The notes beneath the pieces were generated by a model. That model ran no database searches and was not told where the DNA came from. It saw only the letters and a program-made list of their open reading frames with translations. The position numbers were made by a program, and so were the translations under genes. From positions 1-14,226 of the forward strand of contig JADLDQ010000222.1 in NCBI GenBank assembly GCA_020846575.1: a stretch of 14,226 bases of DNA, given 5' to 3'. Of the stretch, positions 7,418 to 14,226 are shown piece by piece (position 1 is the first letter of the stretch; every line of letters starts with the position of its first letter). This stretch comes from Burkholderiales bacterium (lineage in GTDB: Bacteria > Pseudomonadota > Gammaproteobacteria > Burkholderiales > SG8-39).

Positions 7418-8191
7418 GTGCCCGGGGCTGGCGCTCTGGCCTTCGCGGCCACGCTGGCGCTCGGCGCCGGTGCCTTCTGCGCCGAGAGCGTCGCCGGCGA
7501 GAGCGTCGAGCGTCTCGAACAGCGACTGCGCGAACGCGCGATTCCGGACATTCCGCTGCGACTGGCGGACGGGCGCACGGCCGCGATCTCGACACTGGGG
7601 CAACAGCGGCCGCTGCTGGTGACACTGTTCTACACGCGCTGCAGCGGGGTGTGTACCCCGTTTCTCCTCTGGGTACGGGACGCCCTGAACGAAGCCGGGG
7701 GACTGGGCACGGACTACGACGTGCTCGCGCTCAGCTTCGATGACGCCGACAGTGTCCGCGATCTGCAGGCACAGGCCGCGGCGCTCGGCCTCGCGAACGA
7801 ACCCGGCTGGACACTCGCGGTCGCCGAACGCGACGCAGTGGCGCGAATCGCGGGCGCGCTCGACTTCTGGTACCGCGCCGACCCCGCCACGGGCCAGTTC
7901 GACCATTCGGCGTTGCTGGTCGCGGTGGATCAGGGGCGCGTGGTGCGGGCGCTGCTGGACAGCACCACGGGAAACCGGCGCCTGCGCGAGATGACCTGGG
8001 AGCTGCGCGGCAGGTTCATCCCCTTCTATCGCACCGCGGACGGCGGAGCCTTACGTTGCTTCGCATTCGACGCGCGCTCGGGCGAGGTCTCGTTCGATTG
8101 GGGCATGCTGCTGCTCGCGGCGCCGGCGCTCGCCGCGCTCGCGCTCGTCGCAGTCCTGTTCGGCGTCACCTCGCGGCATCGCGCCGCCTGA
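7418..8191 (+). CDS. senC: SCO1/SenC-family copper chaperone
   Basis: The 257-residue thioredoxin-fold protein is of the SCO1/SenC/PrrC type, which delivers copper or redox-maintains the CuA site of subunit II in the periplasm. Copper ligands are visible: Cys75 and Cys79 in FYTRCSGVCTPF and His163 in FDHSALL. The family motif is usually CxxxCP; here Thr follows the second Cys. The N-terminus is hydrophobic (about 3-22) but has no Lys or Arg before the core, weak for a signal peptide. A clear membrane helix lies at the C-terminus (about 229-250, followed by SRHR), giving a tail anchor instead of the common N-terminal anchor. The GTG start lies one base after the norY stop, with GAGGG 6 bases upstream, so it is translationally coupled. 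Its place behind norS-norY supports a dedicated role in assembling their CuA or CuB sites. The 157 bases after its stop converge on the LysR gene and hold no clear terminator. Confidence 0.85.
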   Translation: MPGAGALAFAATLALGAGAFCAESVAGESVERLEQRLRERAIPDIPLRLADGRTAAISTLGQQRPLLVTLFYTRCSGVCTPFLLWVRDALNEAGGLGTDYDVLALSFDDADSVRDLQAQAAALGLANEPGWTLAVAERDAVARIAGALDFWYRADPATGQFDHSALLVAVDQGRVVRALLDSTTGNRRLREMTWELRGRFIPFYRTADGGALRCFAFDARSGEVSFDWGMLLLAAPALAALALVAVLFGVTSRHRAA

Positions 8192-8348
8192 ACCGACCTG
8201 GCGCGCACGCCGGATCACACCGGCTCCTGCCGGTCCCGCGCACCGTCACGGCACCGAAAGCCGCAAGTCGGCGGCGACCGGACTTCGAACCGGAGCGCTG
8301 AGCTGGATCGCGAGGGACTGGGAGATCGACCTCGGTGGCGCGGTTGCG

Positions 8349-9257
8349 TCACCGGATCCGGTCCCAGTACGGTTGCGGGCCGAAACGCTTCAGCAGGTAA
8401 TCGATGAAAACCCGGACTTTCGCCGTCAGCTGCCGGTTCGGCAGATACACCGCGTAGATGTGGCGCTCCAGAGGTACGTAGTCCGAGAGCACCGCTCTCA
8501 ATCGACCCGTCTGAATATCCTTGCCGACGATGAACGTCGGCAACAATGCCACGCCGAGGCCGCCCAGGACCGCCTGCGACAAGGCTTCGTCGTCGTTGAG
8601 TCTCAAGTTTCCCGAGGCAGGAACCGAAATCTCGCCCGCCGGGCCGCGCAGCAGCCAGAGGTCCTGCGGGTTGAAGTGCGTATACGTCAGGCAGTTGTGC
8701 CGGGCCAGATCTTCTGGTGTCCTCGGCTCGCCGTGACGGGCGAAATAGCCGGGGGTCGCGCAGATCTTGCGGTTCACCGGAGCGAGCCTGCGCGCCACCA
8801 GCAACTGCGCCGGCTCCTTGGCGATACGCACCGCCAGGTCATAGCCTTCATCGGCCAGGTCCACGAAGCGGTCGCTCACCGCCATGTCGATACTGACCTC
8901 TGGATGGCGCGAAAGGAACTCCGGAAGGGCCGGCGCGATGTGCAGCGTGCCGAACGCCACCGAAGCGCTGATGCGCAGCAGCCCGCGGGGCTCGGAATGC
9001 AACCGGCCCACGGCGAGCCTGGCCTCCTCCAGTTCCTCCACGATGCGGGCACAATGCTCGTAGCAGGCCGCACCCGCCTCGGTCAGGCTCATGGCGCGCG
9101 TGGTCCTGTTCAGCAACCTCGCCCCCACCGACTTCTCCAGCAGGGTGACCTGCTTGCTCACCAAGGACTTCGACAAGTTCAACCGGCGGGCCGCGGCAGA
9201 GAAGCTCTTGGTCTCCACCACGCGCGCGAAGATCGCCATTCGCTCCAGATCCTGCAT
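8349..9257 (-). CDS. LysR-family transcriptional regulator
   Basis: The 302-residue protein has the standard LysR layout. An N-terminal winged helix-turn-helix spans about residues 5-62 (ETKSFSAAARRLNLSKSLVSKQVTLLE, then GARLLNRTTRAMSLTEAG). A linker helix and a two-lobe effector-binding domain follow (about 90-295), with the DxxVRI-type stretch YDLAVRIAKE and GLGVALLPTFIV. The motif set fits the large group of one-gene LysR regulators similar to AaeR/DsdC-like proteins in Burkholderiales. The start at 9257 has GAGGA about 10 bases upstream; Met7 is an alternative. The gene converges with senC and is divergent from the Rnk-like gene across 348 bases. LysR proteins usually control a divergent neighbour, so the Rnk-like gene is a more natural target than the nor operon, but there is no direct evidence. 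Effector unknown. Confidence 0.92.
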   Translation of the reverse strand: MQDLERMAIFARVVETKSFSAAARRLNLSKSLVSKQVTLLEKSVGARLLNRTTRAMSLTEAGAACYEHCARIVEELEEARLAVGRLHSEPRGLLRISASVAFGTLHIAPALPEFLSRHPEVSIDMAVSDRFVDLADEGYDLAVRIAKEPAQLLVARRLAPVNRKICATPGYFARHGEPRTPEDLARHNCLTYTHFNPQDLWLLRGPAGEISVPASGNLRLNDDEALSQAVLGGLGVALLPTFIVGKDIQTGRLRAVLSDYVPLERHIYAVYLPNRQLTAKVRVFIDYLLKRFGPQPYWDRIR

Positions 9258-9605
9258 CGCCGTCCGATCCTCAAGTGGTGCAGACCATCATACTTCAGCG
9301 CGGCAACCCCTCGTGCAATGCGCCGCGCGCGCGCGCTGCACCTCTGGTCGCTCACGAGGCGCCCGGCATCGAATCGCGCGGGCAGCCCTCGGGCGGCGCG
9401 AGGCCTCGGAGCGTGCATGTCCCGCAGGACTGTGCGCAGGCTCACGAGCAGACCGCCCGGCGCTGCAGGCTCACCCGCACCGGGCCGGCGTTCCCCGCGA
9501 TTGTGCCTCCAATGGAAACGATCATGTACGGGTCGACCGACTTATCAGGGGCCTGGCCGCGATCGAAAATCCGAAGGGAATGGGGCCGGCGACAGGAGGA
9601 GCGAG
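9258..9605. other. 348-base divergent intergenic region
   Basis: The region between the LysR gene and the Rnk-like gene has no convincing coding frame: frames crossing it are compositionally odd and lack family resemblance. Near the LysR start there is a short inverted repeat TGGT-GCAG-ACCA (9276-9287) that could be part of a LysR site. The stretch 9517-9600 next to the Rnk-like gene is somewhat richer in A and T. No confident promoter is seen. Confidence 0.4.
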
Positions 9606-10040
9606 ATGTGGACGAATGAAGAAACCGTTCTAACCGCGAGCGATGCCGAAGCGCTGGCGCTCATGCTGGGCGATTGCACCCGATGCTCACCGGGCCGCGC
9701 GCAGGGGCTGATCGGGGTACTGCAGACCGCGGACATCGTGCCGGATGCCAGTTTCCCCGCCGACCGGGTGCCGATGGGCGCCGCGGTCACGTATGAACAC
9801 TTCGACGGCGTCACCCGCGCGAGGATCGTGCTCGTCTATCCCGGCGCGGCCGCTCCGGAGACGGGCCTGGTGTCGGTGCTGTCGCCCTTCGGTGCTGCCG
9901 TGCTGGGCAGGGCGGTCGGGGATGTGATCGAAGCGCCACCGCCCGATGGAAGACGCGGGCCTGTACGAATCACGCGCGTCGAGCGCGCCTTGCGCAGCGC
10001 GCGGACGAAAGACGCGGTGGAGGAGGAATTGCATGCCTGA
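9606..10040 (+). CDS. Rnk-like protein with GreA/GreB C-terminal domain
   Basis: The 144-residue protein resembles Rnk (regulator of nucleoside diphosphate kinase) and other small proteins carrying the FKBP-like C-terminal domain of GreA/GreB, which can bind RNA polymerase near the secondary channel. The domain covers about residues 55-128: VPMGAAVTYEHFDG, then RIVLVYPG, then TGLVSVLSPFGAAVLGRAVGD, with the typical ILSPxGxALLG-like core and the closing RITRVE. The N-terminal part (about 1-50) is short and lacks the long coiled coil of GreA, so direct transcript-cleavage stimulation is unlikely. The same frame is open far upstream, but AGGAGG 6 bases before ATG 9606 and the end of family-like sequence fix the start. 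The next gene on this strand begins 221 bases later. Role inferred from family: modulation of transcription or of nucleotide metabolism. Confidence 0.75.
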   Translation: MWTNEETVLTASDAEALALMLGDCTRCSPGRAQGLIGVLQTADIVPDASFPADRVPMGAAVTYEHFDGVTRARIVLVYPGAAAPETGLVSVLSPFGAAVLGRAVGDVIEAPPPDGRRGPVRITRVERALRSARTKDAVEEELHA

Positions 10041-10261
10041 GCGCCCCGGGTGCGCTCAGGCGGCGTGGGAGTGCGCATACGCGGGCGCGCTTCGGGTCGC
10101 GAAGCGGCCGCTGGTCACCGCCGTCATGCAACACGATGCCCGCGACCGGGTCTGCCTGTGGCCGCCCCATTCGGCTCACTCCTGACAGCCCCGAGTTCAC
10201 GCGGCGGCAGCGCGCGCATCCGAAGCAGCGGCCTCGGCGCGCGTTCTTGCGGAGCAATGCC

Positions 10262-10801
10262 ATGATGCCCCGATGGGACTTTCCGATCGAGCAGCTGACG
10301 AAACAGCGCGGCGAGCGCTTCCAGCTGCGCTTCGCCAGGGCCGCGGCGGCGCTGCTTGCGCCCAGCGAGGAGGTCGAGCTGCACGCCTCGGCCGATGGGC
10401 TCGCAGTGCGCGGCCGCAACGAGGATGCACTCGAGTTTCCGCTATCGATTCTGCGCGAGCGCTATGGCGATCGCCTGCAGGCAGGCCCACCGCGAGTGCG
10501 GTTCTGGGAAGACGGCACGCGCAACGCGCACCCTCATGAGCCGATAATGCAGGTGCGCATCGCGTCCGCGCGTGCGTTCCTGGACGCGATCGAGCGCGAA
10601 CTGAGCATGCGTGGCGTCGGCGTGCAGGAGCGCCATCTCGCCCGGGCGAACGGTGTGTTGCGGGGCGAAGCGCCGCTCGCTCGCCTGCTCGGCCTGCCTG
10701 CGCGCTTGAGGGCCGTGACCAACGGCTCGGCGCAGCACTGGGTGGTGCTCAGCCACTACGCCCCTGTGACGCCCGATCCGGACGGCGGGCGCGCGGCGTG
10801 A
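10262..10801 (+). CDS. EF-G domain III plus domain V mini-protein, no GTPase domain
   Basis: The 179-residue protein looks like two pieces of elongation factor G joined together. Residues about 3-82 fit domain III: an opening strand and helix (WDFPIEQLTKQ), ADGLAVRGRNEDALEFPLSI in place of the GMGELHLE region, then RERYGDRLQAGPPRVRF matching REFGVEVxxGxPQVAYRE. Residues about 92-168 fit domain V: HEPIMQVRI (Glu93-Pro94), a helix, ERELSMRGVGVQ, GEAPLARLLGLPARLRAVTNG matching AEVPLAEMFGYATDLRSLTxG, and HYAPV at the end. The G domain, domain II and the tRNA-mimicking domain IV are absent. It starts at ATG 10262 with GGAG 7 bases upstream; a 42-codon extension to 10136 has no family likeness and no good ribosome site. 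It is an intact frame, not an obvious remnant. A role on the ribosome or as an EF-G antagonist is only a guess. Confidence 0.7.
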   Translation: MMPRWDFPIEQLTKQRGERFQLRFARAAAALLAPSEEVELHASADGLAVRGRNEDALEFPLSILRERYGDRLQAGPPRVRFWEDGTRNAHPHEPIMQVRIASARAFLDAIERELSMRGVGVQERHLARANGVLRGEAPLARLLGLPARLRAVTNGSAQHWVVLSHYAPVTPDPDGGRAA

Positions 10802-10953
10802 GCGCCGGGCTGCGTGCCCGCCGTATTCGCGGCAGCCGCCCGCCGCGGGAGGCAGTCGAAACCATGCTCGGTTGCGTTCGCCGCGGTCAAGCGAAGCGAT
10901 CGAGTGCAGCGGCGGCGCGGCGATTCAAGAAGACGCTGGGGTCTGGTGCATCG

Positions 10954-10973
10954 GTCCGCGGGAACCGGCGGAC
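10954..10973 (-). terminator. Possible hairpin at the 3' end of the acetyltransferase gene
   Basis: GTCCGC (10954-10959) and GCGGAC (10968-10973) are perfect inverted arms around an 8-base loop, beginning 7 bases after the acetyltransferase stop. No T-run follows on the minus strand. It lies in the convergent gap with the EF-G-like gene. Confidence 0.3.
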
Positions 10974-10979
10974 GTCGCG

Positions 10980-13682
10980 CTACTTCTGCCGAAGATCCAT
11001 GTGCACGACAGCCAGGCTGGCGCCTGCCCGCGACTCGACATCCATGCCGACACTGCGGGCCAGGGCGAGCATCGGCTGATTCTCGGGGGCGACCTGCCCG
11101 ATCAGGTCGGCCATGCCGATCGACCTGCAGTAATCGATCGCCTTGGCCAGAAGAGCGCGACCCAGCCCGCGGCGCTTTACGTCGCTGCGCACGAGCAGGC
11201 CGAACTCCCCCGTCTCGCTCCCGGGGTAGAAGAACAGGCGCACTTCGCCCAGAATCTCGCAACCGCCCTGTGCCGGATCGATGACGGCTACGAAAGCCAT
11301 CTCGCGGTCATAGTCTATCTGCGTATAGCGCGCCAGATCCTGCGCGGGCACGCTTCGGGTCAAGGTGACGAATCTGAGCCTCAGATCGGGAGCGTCCGTT
11401 CGCCCGATGAACTCGGAAAACGCTTGAGCATCCTCCGGTCTGATCGGCCGCAGCAGGCAGGGCAAGCCACGGAACTGGAAATCGAGCGCTTGCTCCAGCT
11501 CGCTCGGATAGGGGGGAATGGCAAAACGCTCGCTCGCCCTCCCTCTCGGGAGTCCGATTCGAACACGCACTTCCACCGCAACCACGCCTTTGCCGTCGAT
11601 CAACAGCGGATCGATGTCGAGCTGCCGGACCTCCGGGTATTCGGTGAATATCCTCGATACCCGCGTAAGCGCCGTGCACAAGGCGGACAGGTCGGCGCCA
11701 GGACGCTCGTGCGTCCCCGCCAGGATGCTCGCCAGTCCGGAACGCGCCAGCATGTCCCGCGCGAGCGCCGAGTTGAGCGGCAGCAAGGCAAGCGCCTCTG
11801 CGACGCTCGCGCCGGTAGCGCACACCCGCAAGCGCACCACCGGCCCGAAGACCGGGTCCTCCGCCGCACTCAGCGCCAACTCGTGTGCCCCATGGCGTGG
11901 AGCGAGGGCGCCAGGCGGTCGGATCATTCGCTGCACCGTGAAACCGGAAAGTCGGGCACCCGGTCGCAGCCTATGCATGCGCCGCTCGATGGCCATCGCC
12001 GCGGCGCGCACTTCACTTTCATCTTCGAGATTCAGCATCACGCCGCCCACATCGACCCGATGTTCGATATCGGGCGAGAGCACCTTCAACGCCACTGGAT
12101 AGCCGGTCTGTGCCGCGAGTCGCACGGCCTCGTCGGCCGAGGCAGCCCGGTGCGTCTCGGCCACCGGGATCCCATACGACGCGATCAACGCCTTTGCGTC
12201 AAGCTCCGGAAGCGACTCGCGCCGTGCCGAAAGCGCCCGCCGCACCAGTTCACGGGCGGCGGCTGCGTCCGTGGCGACCTCAGCTGGCATCGCAGCCGGC
12301 ACTTCCTGAAGCGATTCCTGGTTGCGCCGCAAGCGCAGGACCTGCAGATAGCCTTGGACTGCGTCCTCCGGCGTGGCGTAGACAGGGATGCCCGCCTCTC
12401 GCAGTCGGCGCACCGGCGATTGCGCAGGATTGCATCCCATCCAGCACGCGAGCACGTTGCGCTGCGTCTCGAGCCCGGCGCCGGCGCAGACAGCGGCAGT
12501 TTCTTCACCAGGCGCGGCTGCGCTCGGTCCGTGGATGATCAGCACCGCATCCTCGCCCGGTGCCGCCAGCAGAATCCCGAGACTGTCCCCATATCGCGCT
12601 GCCGTTGCCTCGCCGCCCAGGTCCAAGGGGTTCGCGATCGCCGCGTCTGCAGGAAGCACTCGCGCGAGTGCCTCGACTGAGCCGGGCGCAAGCGCACCAA
12701 GCTCCCCCCCGTTCTGCGCCAGCGCGTCAGCCGCGATGACGCCCGGCCCACCGGCGTTGCTCAGAATCACGAGTTTTTCTCCCCGGCGCCAGCGCGCGCC
12801 CGCCAGCGTCTCGGACGCGGCAAACAGCTCGGCCACGGTGGCGACCCGGAGCATGCCTGCCCTGCTCACGGCGGCGTCGAAGACCCCGTCGTCGCCAGGC
12901 GGCGATCCGGTATGTCGCATTACGGCCTGCGCGCCCGCCTCGGTTCGACCCGACTTGAGCACGATGAGAGGTTTGTTGCGCGAGGCCGCACGCGCCGCCG
13001 AGAGAAACCTTCGCCCCGCCTTCACCGATTCGAGGTAGAGGAGGACCGCCCGCGTCTGCAGATCGCTCCCCAGATAATCAATCACGTCGGCGGCGTCGAC
13101 GTCCGCGGCATCGCCGAGCGAGACGACATGCGAAAAACCGATGTTTCTCTCCCCCGCCCAGTCGAGGGCCGCGGCACTCAGCGCCCCGGATTGTGAAACG
13201 AACGCGACGCGTCCCGGCAGAGCCGGCGTAGAGACGGTGCTTGCATTCAATCCCACGCCCGGATTGATGAGCCCCACGCTGTTCGGTCCGAGAATCCGAA
13301 GCATGTGCGGCCTGGCCGCGGCGAGCGCCGCATGTTGCCACGCCGGCTCCGCCTTCTCGAGCGTTGCGCTCAAGCCGTTTGCGAAGACGACGACCGCACG
13401 CGTGCCGCGCCGGCCCAGTTCCTGGACTAACCCGGGCACGGTCGAAGGCGGCGTGCACAGCAGAGCGAGGTCCGGAGTCAGTGGCAGGTGCGCCACGCAA
13501 CGATAGGCATGCACACCGGCGACTGAACGGCGCTGCTGATTCACCGGCAGAATCGGCCCTTGAAATCTTCCCTGGAGGAGGTTGCGCATGAGCGTGCTGT
13601 CGGCGCTGCTTTCCTCGTCCGAAGCGCCGATCACCGCAACAGAGCGCGGACGCAAGAGAGCGTCGAGATTGCGAACGCTCAT
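10980..13682 (-). CDS. patZ: PatZ-like GNAT protein lysine acetyltransferase fused to acyl-CoA synthetase-like module
   Basis: The 900-residue protein has the Pat/PatZ layout; enterobacterial homologues (about 886 residues) acetylate and inactivate acetyl-CoA synthetase. Domains: CoA-binding Rossmann (RPRSVAVIGAS, 11-21); succinyl-CoA-synthetase-like parts (about 150-450, with SQSGAL, NPLDL at 351-355, HGPSAAAP); ATP-grasp-like part (about 490-705, with YPVALKVLSPDIEHR and LDIDPLL); C-terminal GNAT domain (about 740-900, with IDYDREMAFVAV and acetyl-CoA loop RRGLGR at 837-842; Glu826 probably matches the catalytic Glu). Odd points: His257 in RHTGS sits where ADP-forming acyl-CoA synthetases have the phosphorylated His, which E. 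coli PatZ has lost. The ATP-grasp loop usually rich in Gly reads RLRVCATGAS (617-626). ATG 13682 is chosen because GGAGG lies 6 bases upstream and homology begins there; the frame extends 82 codons further without likeness. Monocistronic, convergent with the EF-G-like gene. Confidence 0.88.
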   Translation of the reverse strand: MSVRNLDALLRPRSVAVIGASDEESSADSTLMRNLLQGRFQGPILPVNQQRRSVAGVHAYRCVAHLPLTPDLALLCTPPSTVPGLVQELGRRGTRAVVVFANGLSATLEKAEPAWQHAALAAARPHMLRILGPNSVGLINPGVGLNASTVSTPALPGRVAFVSQSGALSAAALDWAGERNIGFSHVVSLGDAADVDAADVIDYLGSDLQTRAVLLYLESVKAGRRFLSAARAASRNKPLIVLKSGRTEAGAQAVMRHTGSPPGDDGVFDAAVSRAGMLRVATVAELFAASETLAGARWRRGEKLVILSNAGGPGVIAADALAQNGGELGALAPGSVEALARVLPADAAIANPLDLGGEATAARYGDSLGILLAAPGEDAVLIIHGPSAAAPGEETAAVCAGAGLETQRNVLACWMGCNPAQSPVRRLREAGIPVYATPEDAVQGYLQVLRLRRNQESLQEVPAAMPAEVATDAAAARELVRRALSARRESLPELDAKALIASYGIPVAETHRAASADEAVRLAAQTGYPVALKVLSPDIEHRVDVGGVMLNLEDESEVRAAAMAIERRMHRLRPGARLSGFTVQRMIRPPGALAPRHGAHELALSAAEDPVFGPVVRLRVCATGASVAEALALLPLNSALARDMLARSGLASILAGTHERPGADLSALCTALTRVSRIFTEYPEVRQLDIDPLLIDGKGVVAVEVRVRIGLPRGRASERFAIPPYPSELEQALDFQFRGLPCLLRPIRPEDAQAFSEFIGRTDAPDLRLRFVTLTRSVPAQDLARYTQIDYDREMAFVAVIDPAQGGCEILGEVRLFFYPGSETGEFGLLVRSDVKRRGLGRALLAKAIDYCRSIGMADLIGQVAPENQPMLALARSVGMDVESRAGASLAVVHMDLRQK

Positions 13683-14226
13683 GGCCGGCCTCCCGCGCCA
13701 ATTCCATCGAGGTCGCCGGAATGCCGGGGCGCCGCGGTCCGCTCCCTGCCGGACCCACCGCGCTTCAGAGCGCCCGTCCGAGGAGCGTTGATCCCCCCGG
13801 TGGCGCAAGCGCTGGGTCCGATGGGTTCGCCTGCATGCTGCGCCAGGGCGGGCACGGCACACCTCTCGATGCGGACTGTGTTCACCCGCGAAGGATGCCG
13901 AAGGCGCACCTCTCGCGCAAGGCGCCACTGCGTCGAGAACGGTTCTTGCGTGCCCTGCGGCCGTGCCGTCGCCGCTTCAGCCGCGTAGCGCTGCCCAGGC
14001 GTTGCGCGCGCAAATCGACTGTCCTTGTACCCGCTGCGGAAACACTCTTGTTCCGAATCAGCGGTTCCGGCATCCCGGCTGCGCCACCATATTCAAGATC
14101 GACGCGGGGCAGCAGTGCGTGAGCTTGCCTGCGTGCAGCGCCCGCCACCAAGGCAAACACGCCGGGTGCGAGGAGTGGTCGCTGCGGATTCCTCATGCAC
14201 GGGACCTCGTCGCCTGCCGGAGATCA
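13683..14226. other. 544-base region upstream of patZ with no convincing gene
   Basis: This stretch should hold the patZ promoter, but no clear -10/-35 pair is visible. Candidate frames on both strands are arginine-rich or otherwise unlike proteins. One plus-strand frame stays open from 13792 past the right edge; from about 14011 it translates to a Cys-rich segment (CPCTRCG, then HPGC and further Cys), but its third codon positions are less GC-rich than in the real genes here and no start with a ribosome site is clear. Confidence 0.35.

Noticed and set aside
8219..8234. Hairpin ACCGG-CTCCTG-CCGGT after senC
   Set aside because: The stem is only 5 bases and has no T-run; too weak to call a terminator.
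8265..8300. tRNA T-arm-like sequence on the minus strand (GGTTCGAAGTCC)
   Set aside because: No anticodon arm, D arm or acceptor stem can be built around it, so it is neither a tRNA nor a clear attachment site.
8373..10040. 555-codon plus-strand frame ending at the Rnk-like stop
   Set aside because: Most of it is antisense to the LysR gene. Only the part from ATG 9606, preceded by AGGAGG, looks like protein.
10872..12680. 602-codon plus-strand frame opposite patZ
   Set aside because: It is the mirror of the well-supported acetyltransferase, and its translation has no recognisable motif.
1..14226. CRISPR array, insertion sequence, rRNA, tRNA or phage genes
   Set aside because: No regular direct repeats, transposase motifs, terminal inverted repeats or RNA gene signatures were seen.

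Overview
The window is very GC-rich, densely coded chromosomal DNA. It carries an orphan Bug/TctC-type binding protein, a PatZ-like acetyltransferase, a LysR regulator and a CuA-dependent heme-copper enzyme. Together these suggest a betaproteobacterium, probably Burkholderiales or a relative. This is an inference from gene content; no rRNA or tRNA marker is present.

Left block (1-4737). The 3' end of a RidA/YjgF-like gene enters from the left edge (+) and converges on a Bug-family periplasmic solute receptor (-), with a strong hairpin between them. Divergent from the receptor is an argininosuccinate-lyase-type C-N lyase (+), followed by a PuuC-like aldehyde dehydrogenase (+). The layout suggests a small uptake-and-degradation module: receptor for an organic acid, lyase releasing fumarate and an amine, dehydrogenase oxidising an amine-derived aldehyde. 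The substrate cannot be read from sequence.

Central block (about 4928-8191) is the most notable part. It is a tight three-gene operon. The first gene encodes a cytochrome c-CuA fusion subunit II. The second encodes a 12-helix heme-copper subunit I that keeps all six metal-ligand histidines but has Asn where oxidases have the active-site Tyr. The third encodes a SCO1/SenC-type copper chaperone. Composition and order match the norS-norY-senC arrangement (sNOR type) of ammonia oxidisers, so nitric oxide reduction is more likely than oxygen reduction. An AT-rich inverted repeat overlaps a possible -10 element upstream.

Right block (8349-14226). A LysR regulator (-) ends against the nor operon. 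Divergent from it is an Rnk/GreA-GreB C-terminal-domain protein (+), then a 179-residue protein (+) that looks like EF-G domains III and V with no GTPase domain and no domain IV. A 900-residue PatZ-like protein lysine acetyltransferase (-) follows. The last 544 bases hold its upstream region and no convincing gene, apart from a cysteine-rich open frame running off the right edge.
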